A program made the translations under genes and the position numbers. The notes beneath the pieces were generated by a model. That model saw only the letters and a program-made list of their open reading frames with translations, did no database searches and had not been told where the DNA came from. From Lutraria lutraria (Eukaryota > Mollusca > Bivalvia > Venerida > Mactridae), in contig OZ026838.1 of NCBI GenBank assembly GCA_964023205.1, positions 33,011,843 to 33,075,842 of the forward strand: a DNA stretch of 64,000 bases, in the 5' to 3' direction. Each line of letters starts with the position of its first letter. Positions within the stretch are counted from its first letter, which is position 1. Below are positions 56,601 to 64,000 of the stretch, piece by piece.

Positions 56601-59308
56601 ATGAAAGGTTGACAAGGTGGACATTAATTTTACCCCCCAATGTTTATGTTTCAAGTATTTTTTAAAACCAATGTAATATATTTATTATTATGTTGTTGTT
56701 CTTTGGGGGGGGGGGGGGTAAATGTTCACTTGAAAAATAAGTATTGGGGGGGGCAAATGTCCACTAAGAAATAAGCACTGTGGGACAAATGTCCTACCTA
56801 CTATTTTTACTTGGGGGCAAATGTCTGCATGACCACTTTTTATGGGGGAGGCAAATGTTTGGGGGCTAATGTCCTACACTCGGTCAAGTGACTGTAAATA
56901 TTGTTGTTGTTTATTCAAGTAACGATTAACACGAAACATAATTTTGTTAAAAAAAATAAATGTGACTTTCTTTTCTAGCCTGATGGTTCATAATGTGGTA
57001 TAAATACTGGCCATAATTAATTTCTATACATGCTGGTTGTTGAATGACTAATGTAGAATCTGAATCTCTTTTACATACTCATGAATCCAAACGTCATTTG
57101 AATAAACAACATTCTTGGTTATTGAATCATTGCAGAACTTGATAATATATGTATTTCAACACAGCTCTTTTGTTATTTTAGTGTGGTAAGGCCTACGCAG
57201 GAAAAGATGTAATACCACTAAATGGTACAGAGGAAGAGGTGGAAGCGCTACATAAACGACTAGATGAGAAACGTCTGCAACAAAAATTAGAAAAAGTAAA
57301 TTTATGAAAATATCTTAATAGTTTTAAATTTTGTATGAATTTGAATTACTGGTAAACTAACTGAAAGTTATTAGACAGCATTGTACATGGTATATTATTA
57401 CCAACTTGTTTTTTTGTTGATTTTATTTAGATATTCTGAAGCAAAATCAATTTTCTGTACCTGCCTAGAATTTTAATTATTTCCCATAATAGACCGCATG
57501 CAACAATCTGTGTGAACCATCTATTTCTGAACGTTCCTTGAATTAAATGAATAGATGAGGTGCAATACAGCTTTTCCTTTCATTGTTGTGTACTCAGTCA
57601 TTACGTGTTTATTTAAACATTTACATATTTAGCGTAAAAAGGCATTGAATTCATTTATAATAGTTTATGTTTTAAAAAAGATGAATTCACTTTAACTACA
57701 TTGAAAGTTGTAAAATACAGTGAGCAAATTTAAAAAATAAATTCTGATTCATATTTGGAACTTGTATTTTTTTTATGAAATTCAGCAACCAATTATGACT
57801 TGTTCATGCATGCTGTATTAATTTAACATTCATGCTTGTTTATTATGAATATCATAAAGTTTGTAAACTACTTGATTTATGTCATGAAGTGTTATATTCA
57901 TTACTTGGTTGCAATATTTATGTTATTATTTTGCATTTAGTTCTCATTAATGATAAAGTCAAAATTCCTCAGGCATGTTAATTCTACATACAGTACAACC
58001 TCTCCAGAGCGGCCCTCTGTAGAGCAACAACCTCTCTATAACAACACCTTCAAAATTTCCCTAAGCTGATATTTACTATAAATTTAACCTCTGTAGAGCA
58101 ACAACCTCTAAACAACGGTCAATATTTGCAGCTCCCACTAGGTGCTGCTCTACAGAGGTTGTACTGTACATTTGAATGTATATTTCATATTAATTTTGTA
58201 AAATTCCATGTGAAAGTACTTAGTGCATTGAAATTAAGATATTGTATTAACATGTACATTTACTATACAGCTTAAAAAATCTTCAACAATTTTAAGTGAA
58301 CTCTTTTGTTGCATCGATGGAAAAGTGGCTGTCAGAGAAACCTGGGATAACATGTTAAGGTTTTTGTTGCTTTGAGGCTAAAAGTTGAAAGAAGTTTTTT
58401 GTTAATATATATATATGAATGCATGGTACAGTATTCATAGATTTGGTTTTGATTATCTTTGACACAAGTATTTGTATTCTCAAATAGACTCACCTGTTGA
58501 TACTCACGACGAAAGTAATTTTAAACCACACATGATTTGGCACCTGGAAATCTTGTGTTTTATAAATAAACAGTCCTTACCTTGAATAAATGTCCTCATA
58601 GTTATAGCTGTTTCTTCAGAATATATGATAACATAATTACTATGTTTATTAAAATAATAACACAAATAGTCTGAACATATTAAAGGTACAATGTACAGGG
58701 GTGTTAAAATTTCGAATATCCAGAATTCCGAGCTATGATTTCTGAGCAGATTAAAAGTTATTTGCTGTAGATATCTTAAGAAATGGCTTAGTTATGTCGA
58801 TTTAATTGAGTTAAATATGGAAAAATGTGGTTGAAGGTCTCTTGTTTGGCAAAAATGGTCGGCTGGATGTGATTTTCAGGATTTTTAATTTGGCTCTATT
58901 GACACCCCCGAATGTAACAAACTAATGCTTAATTGATTTTACTTTATTTTCTGTTAATTTCAGAAAGCGAAGAAATCAAAGAAGGAGAAATGTGAAACTG
59001 CAACTTCTGCTACAGAAGATGGACCAAGTACGAGCAAACAGCCTAGACTTGATACCACAGATGCTGCAAGTAGTAGTGGGTCAAAGATGTCAGCTGATGC
59101 TAAACTGACCAATGGTGTGAAAGATTCCAGGAAATTAACCAATGGAAGTATAGTTAGAAGTTTGAATGATAAGCTTGTTCCAAAACTTGGAAGTGTGCAA
59201 AAAGACCCTATGGCTAGCTCTGCCTACAAATCATTGTTCACATCGTCAGACAAAGCTAAAAATCAAATGAAGGGACACTGGGTAACATCGAATCCATACT
59301 GGAATTAG
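38611..59308 (+). CDS. RTF2: replication termination factor 2 homolog
   Basis: Nuclear protein known in yeast for fork-barrier termination and in human cells for its regulated removal from stalled forks by DDI proteins and the proteasome. Seven exons join in frame: 38611-38679, 44721-44815, 53797-53887, 55176-55312, 56175-56253, 57182-57295 and 58964-59308 (TAG). They give 309 aa against 306 in human. It begins MGCDGGTIPRRDELVR, near-identical to the animal family. The middle has EPIMACELGRLYNKE and the zinc-binding Rtf2 region CPVVGLEMNG (about 119-128), WGCGCVLSDRAM and SCHKCGKAY. The Lys/Ser-rich tail ends with AYKSLFTSS and HWVTSNPYW. All introns are GT-AG. Intron 1 (6.0 kb) is packed with transposons; intron 2 (9.0 kb) contains a P450 gene on the other strand. 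Confidence 0.97.
38738..40185. mobile_element. foldback transposon with TTAA borders, carrying an insert
   Basis: TTAA (38734-38737 and 40186-40189) borders GGTGAATCATCACAGCAC and its inverse. The arms are about 400 bp: 38738-38920 pairs with about 40005-40185, and 39536 to about 39740 pairs with about 39800-40004. The left arm is cut by a separate element (38921-39535). The loop is under 80 bp. TTAA targets point to piggyBac- or Kolobok-type mobilisation. Located in RTF2 intron 1. Confidence 0.75.
38921..39535. mobile_element. TA-targeted element inside the 38.7-kb foldback
   Basis: It interrupts the left arm exactly where the right arm is continuous (CAAGTATCTATAATTC). A TA is present on both sides. 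The ends share CCATGGTACCGGTGTA/TACACCGGTATCATGG as inverted repeats, with a second CCGGTATCATGG copy at the right end. The 69-aa frame inside (39099-39308) is not convincing. Confidence 0.6.
40646..40743. repeat. two hairpin palindromes
   Basis: CGTGTCAG-attc-CTGACACG at about 40646-40664, then GTCTTCAGCGTACCC (40694-40708) and its exact complement GGGTACGCTGAAGAC (40729-40743) with a 20-nt loop. Located in RTF2 intron 1. Confidence 0.75.
40750..40915 (+). repeat. dispersed repeat, target of the 40.9-kb foldback
   Basis: Aligns in inverse with 3950-4135. The foldback element at 40924 inserted at its end. Confidence 0.55.
40924..43733. mobile_element. foldback transposon with 8-bp duplication, split by a hAT-like insert
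   Basis: Ends CACAGGGATACGG and CCGTATCCCTGTG are flanked by a perfect 8-bp duplication, CCTATCAC (40916-40923 and 43734-43741). The left arm (40924 to about 41200) pairs with the right arm in two pieces: about 41537-41659, and 43569-43733 after a 1.9-kb insert. Without the insert the element is about 0.9 kb. An 8-bp duplication fits hAT or related superfamilies. No coding frame. Located in RTF2 intron 1. Confidence 0.82.
41660..43568. mobile_element. hAT-like non-autonomous element nested in the foldback
   Basis: TIRs CAGGGTTCTAGCCAG and inverse CTGGCTAGAACCCTG. The flank GGCTACAA (41652-41659) is repeated as GCTACAA after 43568, a 7-8 bp duplication depending on which element owns one G. 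CAGGG...CCCTG ends with ~8-bp duplication are typical of hAT. The 1.9-kb body holds only short frames with no transposase signature, so it is non-autonomous. Confidence 0.75.
45449..45695 (+). mobile_element. tRNA-headed SINE, family A (RTF2 intron 2)
   Basis: Has an A box TGGTCGAGTGGTTAAGG and a B box GGGTTTGAGCCCC (45517-45529), a body with GGATGGGAGTCTAGTACTGG and CCTCATATGACTCTGA, and a tail GGGACGTAAAACCC. Full-length plus-strand copy. Confidence 0.85.
45995..46172. mobile_element. mariner-type MITE (TA target)
   Basis: Bounded by TA. Ends CAGTACAACCTCCGTAGAGC and inverse GAGAGGTTGTACTG. It is an inverted-orientation sister of 57991-58166, sharing GCTGCAAATATTG, AGGTTAAATTTATAGT and GGAAATTTTGAAGGTG. 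Confidence 0.85.
46500..46690 (+). repeat. dispersed repeat, second copy of 32230-32445
   Basis: Same phrases in the same order: GTAGAGGTTGTTATGAGGAA, TATAGGCAAGGTTAA, TTGGTAC, ACAGGC and a GATAC-AGGG end. Located in RTF2 intron 2. Confidence 0.55.
47805..47929. mobile_element. short hAT-like MITE
   Basis: Ends CAGAGGCGGATTTGG and inverse GGATCCGCCTCTG around 125 bp of C/G-run sequence. This end type is common in hAT MITEs. The flanks do not give a perfect 8-bp duplication. Confidence 0.55.
48480..48900 (+). repeat. dispersed mollusc-style repeat
   Basis: An internally duplicated phrase: AAATCTTCTTGTCAGAAACC type words at about 48535 and 48680, each followed by GCATTGTCT...AGT(G)GACCTC and GTTCAAAT. 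No coding content. It lies about 1.3 kb downstream of the P450 3' end. Confidence 0.4.
50113..50118 (-). terminator. polyadenylation signal of the P450 gene
   Basis: AATAAA on the minus strand about 110 nt downstream of the P450 stop codon, in an AT-rich 3'UTR. Confidence 0.55.
50229..51785 (-). CDS. cytochrome P450, CYP3 clan, intronless
   Basis: ER-membrane haem monooxygenase of 518 aa in one uninterrupted frame. Residues 10-28 form the N-terminal membrane anchor, followed by a basic stretch and a Pro-rich hinge. Core features are the C-helix WQFLR (129-133), I-helix FAGYETT (326-332), K-helix ESMR (383-386), a PERF-type segment FDPKRF (435-440) and the haem loop FGVGPRNCVG with Cys463 as the iron ligand, followed by MRFAKMELK. 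The haem loop and the FAGYETTATAL stretch are CYP3-like (CYP3A/CYP30 type). The substrate is unknown; relatives oxidise xenobiotics and lipids. Start context is taagATGG. The gene sits antisense inside RTF2 intron 2. No introns are seen, which fits an old retrocopy or an intronless lineage. All catalytic residues are intact. Confidence 0.95.
   Translation of the reverse strand: MDILGIIDLPLWLVFIITGVVTFYLYTARKHSLFKRYGIPAITPKPFIGGFPLLAKKGAMQSEYDAITTYGKCVGFFLGNMPTVFLAEPEIIREIFIKQYTRFPNHSQTIYIAQFWEKTVLLTSEYENWQFLRTTLTPAFTGAKLRKMDHIVGNCAEHLVNMLNKKFESQELIVDMAPVFQSLTLDVICQASMGVKLDSENDAYIELEKQISGLLAFSIEKNPFLLLSFLIPDMKKIFRLFDIDYNDTKAIKYIETCLKEIIKVRKESGNPDGVLDILQLMINTQDEDKTPSTNPKNNEEENSLLEKTHRGMTDDEIIANAIVFLFAGYETTATALVFTSYFLAIHQDWQETIWQEIEEKIGSEDANYDNIQALNNLDIFISESMRLYPPVTRVNRQIEQDSTVGQYTFPKNISITIPVFTIHRLPEFWPEPEKFDPKRFSAENKVNIQPYTYLPFGVGPRNCVGMRFAKMELKMTLVKLLKNFHLSPTPDLTIPPKLEKHVFCKPVGGMKLLLKKRV
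52985..53105 (+). repeat. dispersed mollusc-style repeat
   Basis: ATGTCCCCGTATCGGTAGAT, CGGGGATATATTTTTTGGCC and AAAGGTCAAGGTCACC are phrases I associate with abundant bivalve repeats. Ends are not defined. Confidence 0.35.
54326..54570 (+). mobile_element. tRNA-headed SINE, family A (RTF2 intron 3)
   Basis: A box GTGGTTGAGTGGTTAAGG and B box GGGTTCGAGCCCC, body GGATGGGAGTCTAGTACTGG, tail GAAAAGGGTGTTAAAACTC then AAACAAACAAACA. It is very close to the 45449 copy. Confidence 0.85.
55368..55392. repeat. 25-base poly-C run
   Basis: An uninterrupted run of 25 C in RTF2 intron 4, 55 bp after exon 4. Length may be imprecise because of sequencing slippage. Confidence 0.8.
56335..56475. repeat. ~36-bp tandem repeat, four copies
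   Basis: AAATATCCCATGTGTTAAAA plus AA(T)CTCATGTGGCC-type units recur four times with differences, in RTF2 intron 5. Confidence 0.75.
56700..56885. repeat. G-rich degenerate repeat
   Basis: Runs of 5-15 G alternate with CAAATGTCC/TAAATGTTC words at least five times in RTF2 intron 5. The G-tracts could form quadruplexes on the plus strand. Confidence 0.6.
57991..58166. mobile_element. mariner-type MITE (TA target)
   Basis: TA on both sides; ends CAGTACAACCTCTCCAGAGC and inverse AGAGGTTGTACTG. The internal word CTGTAGAGCAACAACCTCT occurs twice. Located in RTF2 intron 6. Confidence 0.85.
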
Positions 59309-59658
59309 TACATCAGCTATAGATTGGATCACTGTCTACTCATCTTATTTGTGTCTTTATTTCACAACTGAACAATCTAAGGGAGATAACTCCAGACTGA
59401 TATCATGGGACCAGTTAGTGAAACTGAAGTTAATTATCATCATGAAATGTATTGCTATCCCTATGTATGAAAAAAGACAGCTATAAATTGTAATTAGAAA
59501 TAAGTAACAGAACATGTTTCCTACTTTTTGTCTTGAAGACTGCATGACAATAGAATGATAATTATATCATGTCTTTTTTTAATTGGTATGAATTAAATCA
59601 TATTTTAAATTTTGTATATAAGATATTGAACACTTTAAACTAAGATGGTTGTTTTTTA

Positions 59659-59664
59659 AATAAA
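59659..59664 (+). terminator. RTF2: RTF2 polyadenylation signal
   Basis: AATAAA about 350 nt after the RTF2 stop, followed by a TG-rich stretch (TGTATTGTTGTG), as expected of a 3' end. Confidence 0.6.
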
Positions 59665-60168
59665 TTTGTACATATGTTGAAACAAATATGTATTGTTGTG
59701 TTTTCATTTTATGGTTGCTACATTTCTTCATAATAACACTCATAGTAAAAGCTAGACAATTCTTACAGAGAACTGCAGTAATTCATTCATTGTATGATTG
59801 GAATTGTTTGCAGGTTCTTAAGTGATTCCAAATGTTGAAGGAAAAAGGATATTTTTTTCTAGGTCGAGTCCTTTTTCCAAATTTTTCATTATCATGTAAA
59901 ATTACAACTCAAGGTCAGCAAGTGGTCTATTTAATGAAAGATCATGAATAGGTAATACTTTTTGTGAAGAATTACTATTTAGGCATCTAATGGATGTACT
60001 TGGCTTGTACCTGATTCAATGCAGAATTGCTCTTCAAGCAATGTAATCTTTTGCTTTCTACGGTTCATAGTATACAACTAACAGTATTAAGAAAAATCAA
60101 ACCCGACAGGCGCTTCTTTCGTGGAAGCCGACATGTTTGTCAGTTTTACATCTGGGAAATTCCATGTA

Positions 60169-60344
60169 CAGTACAACCACTCATGAGCGGCCCTCTCTTA
60201 AGCAACAACCTCCCTCCTACAACAGCATTATTTTTTCCTAGTGCATGATTTAACCATAAATTTAACCTCTCTAGAGCAACAACCTCTCAACAGCATCATA
60301 ATTTTGCTACTCCAAGCGTGTGTTGCTTTGGAGAGATTGCACTG
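60169..60344. mobile_element. mariner-type MITE (TA target)
   Basis: Ends CAGTACAACCACTCATGAGC and inverse GGAGAGATTGCACTG, flanked by TA. It is a distinct subfamily from 57991, closer to the copy at 127-290 (AACAGCATCATAATTTTGCT). Confidence 0.8.
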
Positions 60345-63300
60345 TAGTTTCAATGTTGGCTAACCAGGTACAGCTGAGATTAGACAGTCAGTCAAGGTGA
60401 GCTAAATGAAAGAATTACAACACACTTAATGCATAAACAACATTTTTATTTATTGATTCTTTATGATAAATAGGCTTATTTTCACAAATAACTCACACTG
60501 AAGTTTAGCTAAACCAACATAAATCACAATACATCTACAGAATTTATTGATTTAAAAGAAATAACAGACAGTAAATTGAAAAATGTAGATTACCTGGTAT
60601 AATCATGCTTGATTGCACTTGTCTAATATAATACAATATGATTTATGTTACATGTAATTATATATCCAGTAAGATCATTAAAAGTTCCGGCCTACTGCAG
60701 ACACATATCCAAGTTATGATATTTCCACATTTAAGTATTAAATTTCCGGCCAACTGTAGAAACATATCCAAGTTAAGATAATGCCACATTGAAGTAACGT
60801 CTTACAAATATTGCCATTGCATGCGTCTATTGATCTTTTGAAGGACGTTAAAGGTAAGTGACAGAAGTGAATACCTTGGCAAAATCTTCATGTTTAAAAA
60901 TGATTCCTTAGGTTAAATATGTCTATGAAATGATTTTCAATAACAGACGACTTGTGTAATTCATAACTTCATCAGTTTCTTTAATGATCAAAGGGGTATG
61001 AAAATAAATAATGTATTAAAATTTGAAACATATGACAAAAAAATAACTCACTTTTCATTATAAATTTAAACAAAGTGGTCACACTGCCCTGTATAATAAG
61101 ATGAAAACAAATTTGGCTATTTAAATAAAATCTGAATGAAAGTATGAGGGAAAGTTAAACATGTTCACTGGTAGCATGCTGACTTAAATCGGCTCTAAAA
61201 TATGATGAATAACCAGGCCAATTTCATTCTTTGGTAAAGCTTCTGGGAACATGAATTATAACATGATAAGTCGTCATATGATACATCATCACATGATTAT
61301 ATCGTCACATGATACATCATCACATGATTATATCGTCACATGATACATCATCACATGATTATATCATCACATGATTATATCATCACATGATACATTGTCA
61401 CATAATATTATGTCATCACATGATACTTAACCACATAATACTCTACTGTGTGGAAAGAATTATGCTGTTGGTGTTGTTTCCTAGACATAGGTTAACTAGA
61501 ACAATTTTAGATAAACATGAAAATCATGCCTAGGGTACATGATTTCAACAAGAGAACAAACTAAAAAATCTTATCAGAACAATCTGGTCCAGACTGCATG
61601 TGAACTGTTAAACTTAGAGAGTGCATACAGTCAATTTCATCATATTTTGTTGAATACCTGAACATACCAGTGCTGATTTCGCAGAATATCAAACTTGGCC
61701 AATTTATTATGCCATTAAACTTTGACATAAGTATGGTGAAGATTAAATTAGATTAAAATATCTAGGAGCAATTACTGGATTATAATTTCATGACTTAAGT
61801 GCAAAATCAAAGCTTAGGCATGTATGTACTTGACACCATAGCGATTAAATTGAACAATAAACTGTAAGTTTCCAAATCTTAAAGTTAAAAGGTTCTGTTC
61901 TGTTCTGTTAAAAGGAATAAACAGTTTCTTCTAATGTTTAACAACAAGAAATAATGAACAAATCTGAAATTGCAAAATGTTTTAATGCAACAAAGAATTT
62001 AAAAATTTAAGTCCATTTAAATTAGGAGGAGGTAATCTTATTCATCAAATATAGAAAATGTATGATCATAGTAAACGCACACTTATATGAAATTGTATTA
62101 ACATAAAGATGATATTGCTTTATTATATTGGGGTAAATTTGCTATTTATCGTTACACATTAAATACAGGAAATAATAATAATAAATCATAATATTGATAA
62201 AAAATTCAAAACAGTTTTTATCAATAAAAATGAAAAAAAAAATGAAAAAAAAAAACATCCAATCATTTCAAAAACATTTCTCACTAGGTCAGCAATGTAC
62301 CCTGATTCTTTAACAGAATTATCACAATTAAAAATAAGATGTAATCACACAAAAATGGAAATATTTAAATTTACAGCATATTTAATATTTCAAACATAAA
62401 AAAGAAACATTATCATAACAGTTCTAAATACAACAGTACATTATGTTACAGTATTTGAAAGTCTTAGCTCCTTCAAGAAAAAGCTCTCAATTGTAAATTA
62501 TCTTTAACAATAAAACAATAATATTTTAAACTCAGTGTAATAATCACTCCATTACAATATCAAATAGATTTTACACAATACACATGGCACACACGGGATA
62601 AAATAATAATTTAATTCCACACAATTTAATGATGTTTTTTACTTAAATTGAATTGAAAGAAATATTCTAACAAATATCTGATATTTAGCCTTGAGCAACA
62701 TTAACAAATAATATAATTCTTGCTTTCCTTTCTAAACTTTAAAGTCCATGTAAATTAAATCCTTATCATCCACAGTTTAATGATAGTCAACAAAACTTGG
62801 TCATTTTTTAAAAACATGATCATCAGTAAAAGTATTGGTTAGGGAGGAGGAACTTGAAATACCATCATCTTTTTAACAAATATAGACTATATTTCTAAAA
62901 TTAACGAGGAAAATGACATTAACCTAGATGCAGGATGAGAAATAACTCATACAAACATCACAAATATATTATTTCTAAAAACGTAACACTATAGTCATAC
63001 ATGCAGTTTAAACAGTTGGCACAATATTAACAAATTAATTGAGATTCATGCAATTCACACATTACATGTATTCAGAAAGTTGCATCTATCAAGAGATAAA
63101 CACATACTCACACATACATTCTAACGCAGAATGAACAAAAAATGTGATTAAGAACATGCAATATGTAATAGGCAGATTGTTAATATTTGATACTCAAATC
63201 ATAATATACTGAGGTAAGTTTAATCAATCTTCACTCACACAGAATCTCACAATAACCATAGATACAGTTAATCACATTCAACTCAACTCTTAAGGTTGTA

Positions 63301-64000
63301 GAATCTTCTGTAATTATCAGACTTATTCCATCATACTTGTAAAACCAAGTTGATAGAAATAATTCTGATAGCTATTGACACTAATAGGTACACACACATA
63401 TTGTACATGATGATAACGTTATCTATGCCTCTGGTTTGAGATTTATTCATAAACTATTACATGTTAAACAAACGACACATGAACAGGGGTATATTGTTCC
63501 CTAACCTCTAAAATTATGTAACACAAAGAATTGAGACTATATTCCATCACAATTGAAAATAACTATAAAAATGACAATTTTAATTACAGATAACAGATAT
63601 AACAACAAATTTGAATAAAAAAAAAATCGGACTGAATAACATATGATCAAGCCATCAACAATAATAATCAAAGTACTGAAAATACTCAAGGAAACTGTAC
63701 TAACATAGACCTGTACTGTAACATGGAATGAGAACTATGGCAGATGTAGAAAAATGTAGTACTTTGGTCCACATCAAATTTCATGCGCGCCGTGCGAGTG
63801 ACAGCTATGGAAAGCTGAACTATATTTCAGTTTTCAACATTAACATAATCATATTAATTCTGAAAAGTTTAATTAATTAATTATGACATTACCAAGCCTT
63901 CATTAAATTCAACTTAATGGTCTGAAAAAAATACACAATGCACAACAAAACAGCATAAATATAATACTAAAACACATACATACAATACATATCAGTATAT
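60345..64000. other. AT-rich tail of the window, no gene seen
   Basis: No frame, exon or RNA gene is supported. It could be the long 3'UTR or an intron of a gene beyond the right edge; that is a guess. A short tandem repeat lies at 61255-61440. Confidence 0.5.
61255..61440. repeat. tandem repeat of ATCACATGAT-type words
   Basis: About 12 words of the form TCACATGATTATATCG or TCACATGATACATCA. Many contain CACATG/CATGTG half-palindromes. Confidence 0.8.

Overview
This window is eukaryotic and most likely from a mollusc, probably a bivalve. It is AT-rich, its genes are split by GT-AG introns, and it carries tRNA-headed SINEs, many short inverted-repeat transposons (MITEs) and long tandem arrays. 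The recognisable proteins are ordinary metazoan ones. The species assignment is inference from repeat style; no diagnostic marker was identified.

Genes. (1) A small secreted-protein gene on the minus strand (313-2313) has three phase-0 exons and runs off the left edge. (2) A secreted EGF-like protein with a Thr/Ser-rich tail lies at 15731-16243 (+). (3) UDP-glucose/galactose 4-epimerase (GALE) lies on the minus strand in nine coding exons (34438 down to 28878, 346 aa), with a probable 5'UTR exon near 38.3 kb. (4) RTF2 (replication termination factor 2) lies on the plus strand in seven exons (38611-59308, 309 aa). (5) An intronless CYP3-type cytochrome P450 (50229-51785, minus, 518 aa) sits wholly inside RTF2 intron 2. 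GALE and RTF2 are head to head and probably share a promoter at about 38.44-38.61 kb.

Layout. 0-3.6 kb: the small secreted gene, a SINE split by a MITE, and a 27-bp minisatellite. 3.6-15 kb: mobile elements. These include a ~3.65-kb inverted-repeat transposon (7.2-10.86 kb) with a decayed coding region and oriented GTAACG subterminal motifs; a broken Tc1-type transposase split by a TTAA-flanked MITE; and a 1.6-kb element rich in AACGTT. 15-18.8 kb: the EGF gene and plain intergenic DNA. 18.85-24.86 kb: a 6-kb satellite of 39-bp monomers that becomes an 80-bp higher-order repeat. 25-28.6 kb: SINEs and old repeats. 28.9-38.4 kb: GALE. 38.6-59.3 kb: RTF2, whose first intron holds two nested foldback transposons with readable target-site duplications. 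59.3-64 kb: AT-rich sequence with one mariner-type MITE and a short tandem repeat, and no gene I can support.

The genes do not form a pathway. GALE acts in the cytosolic Leloir pathway and nucleotide-sugar supply, RTF2 at stalled replication forks and in ubiquitin/proteasome handling, and the P450 in ER oxidative metabolism. The most unusual material is mobile: the GTAACG transposon and the element-within-element nests whose insertion order can be read from the sequence.
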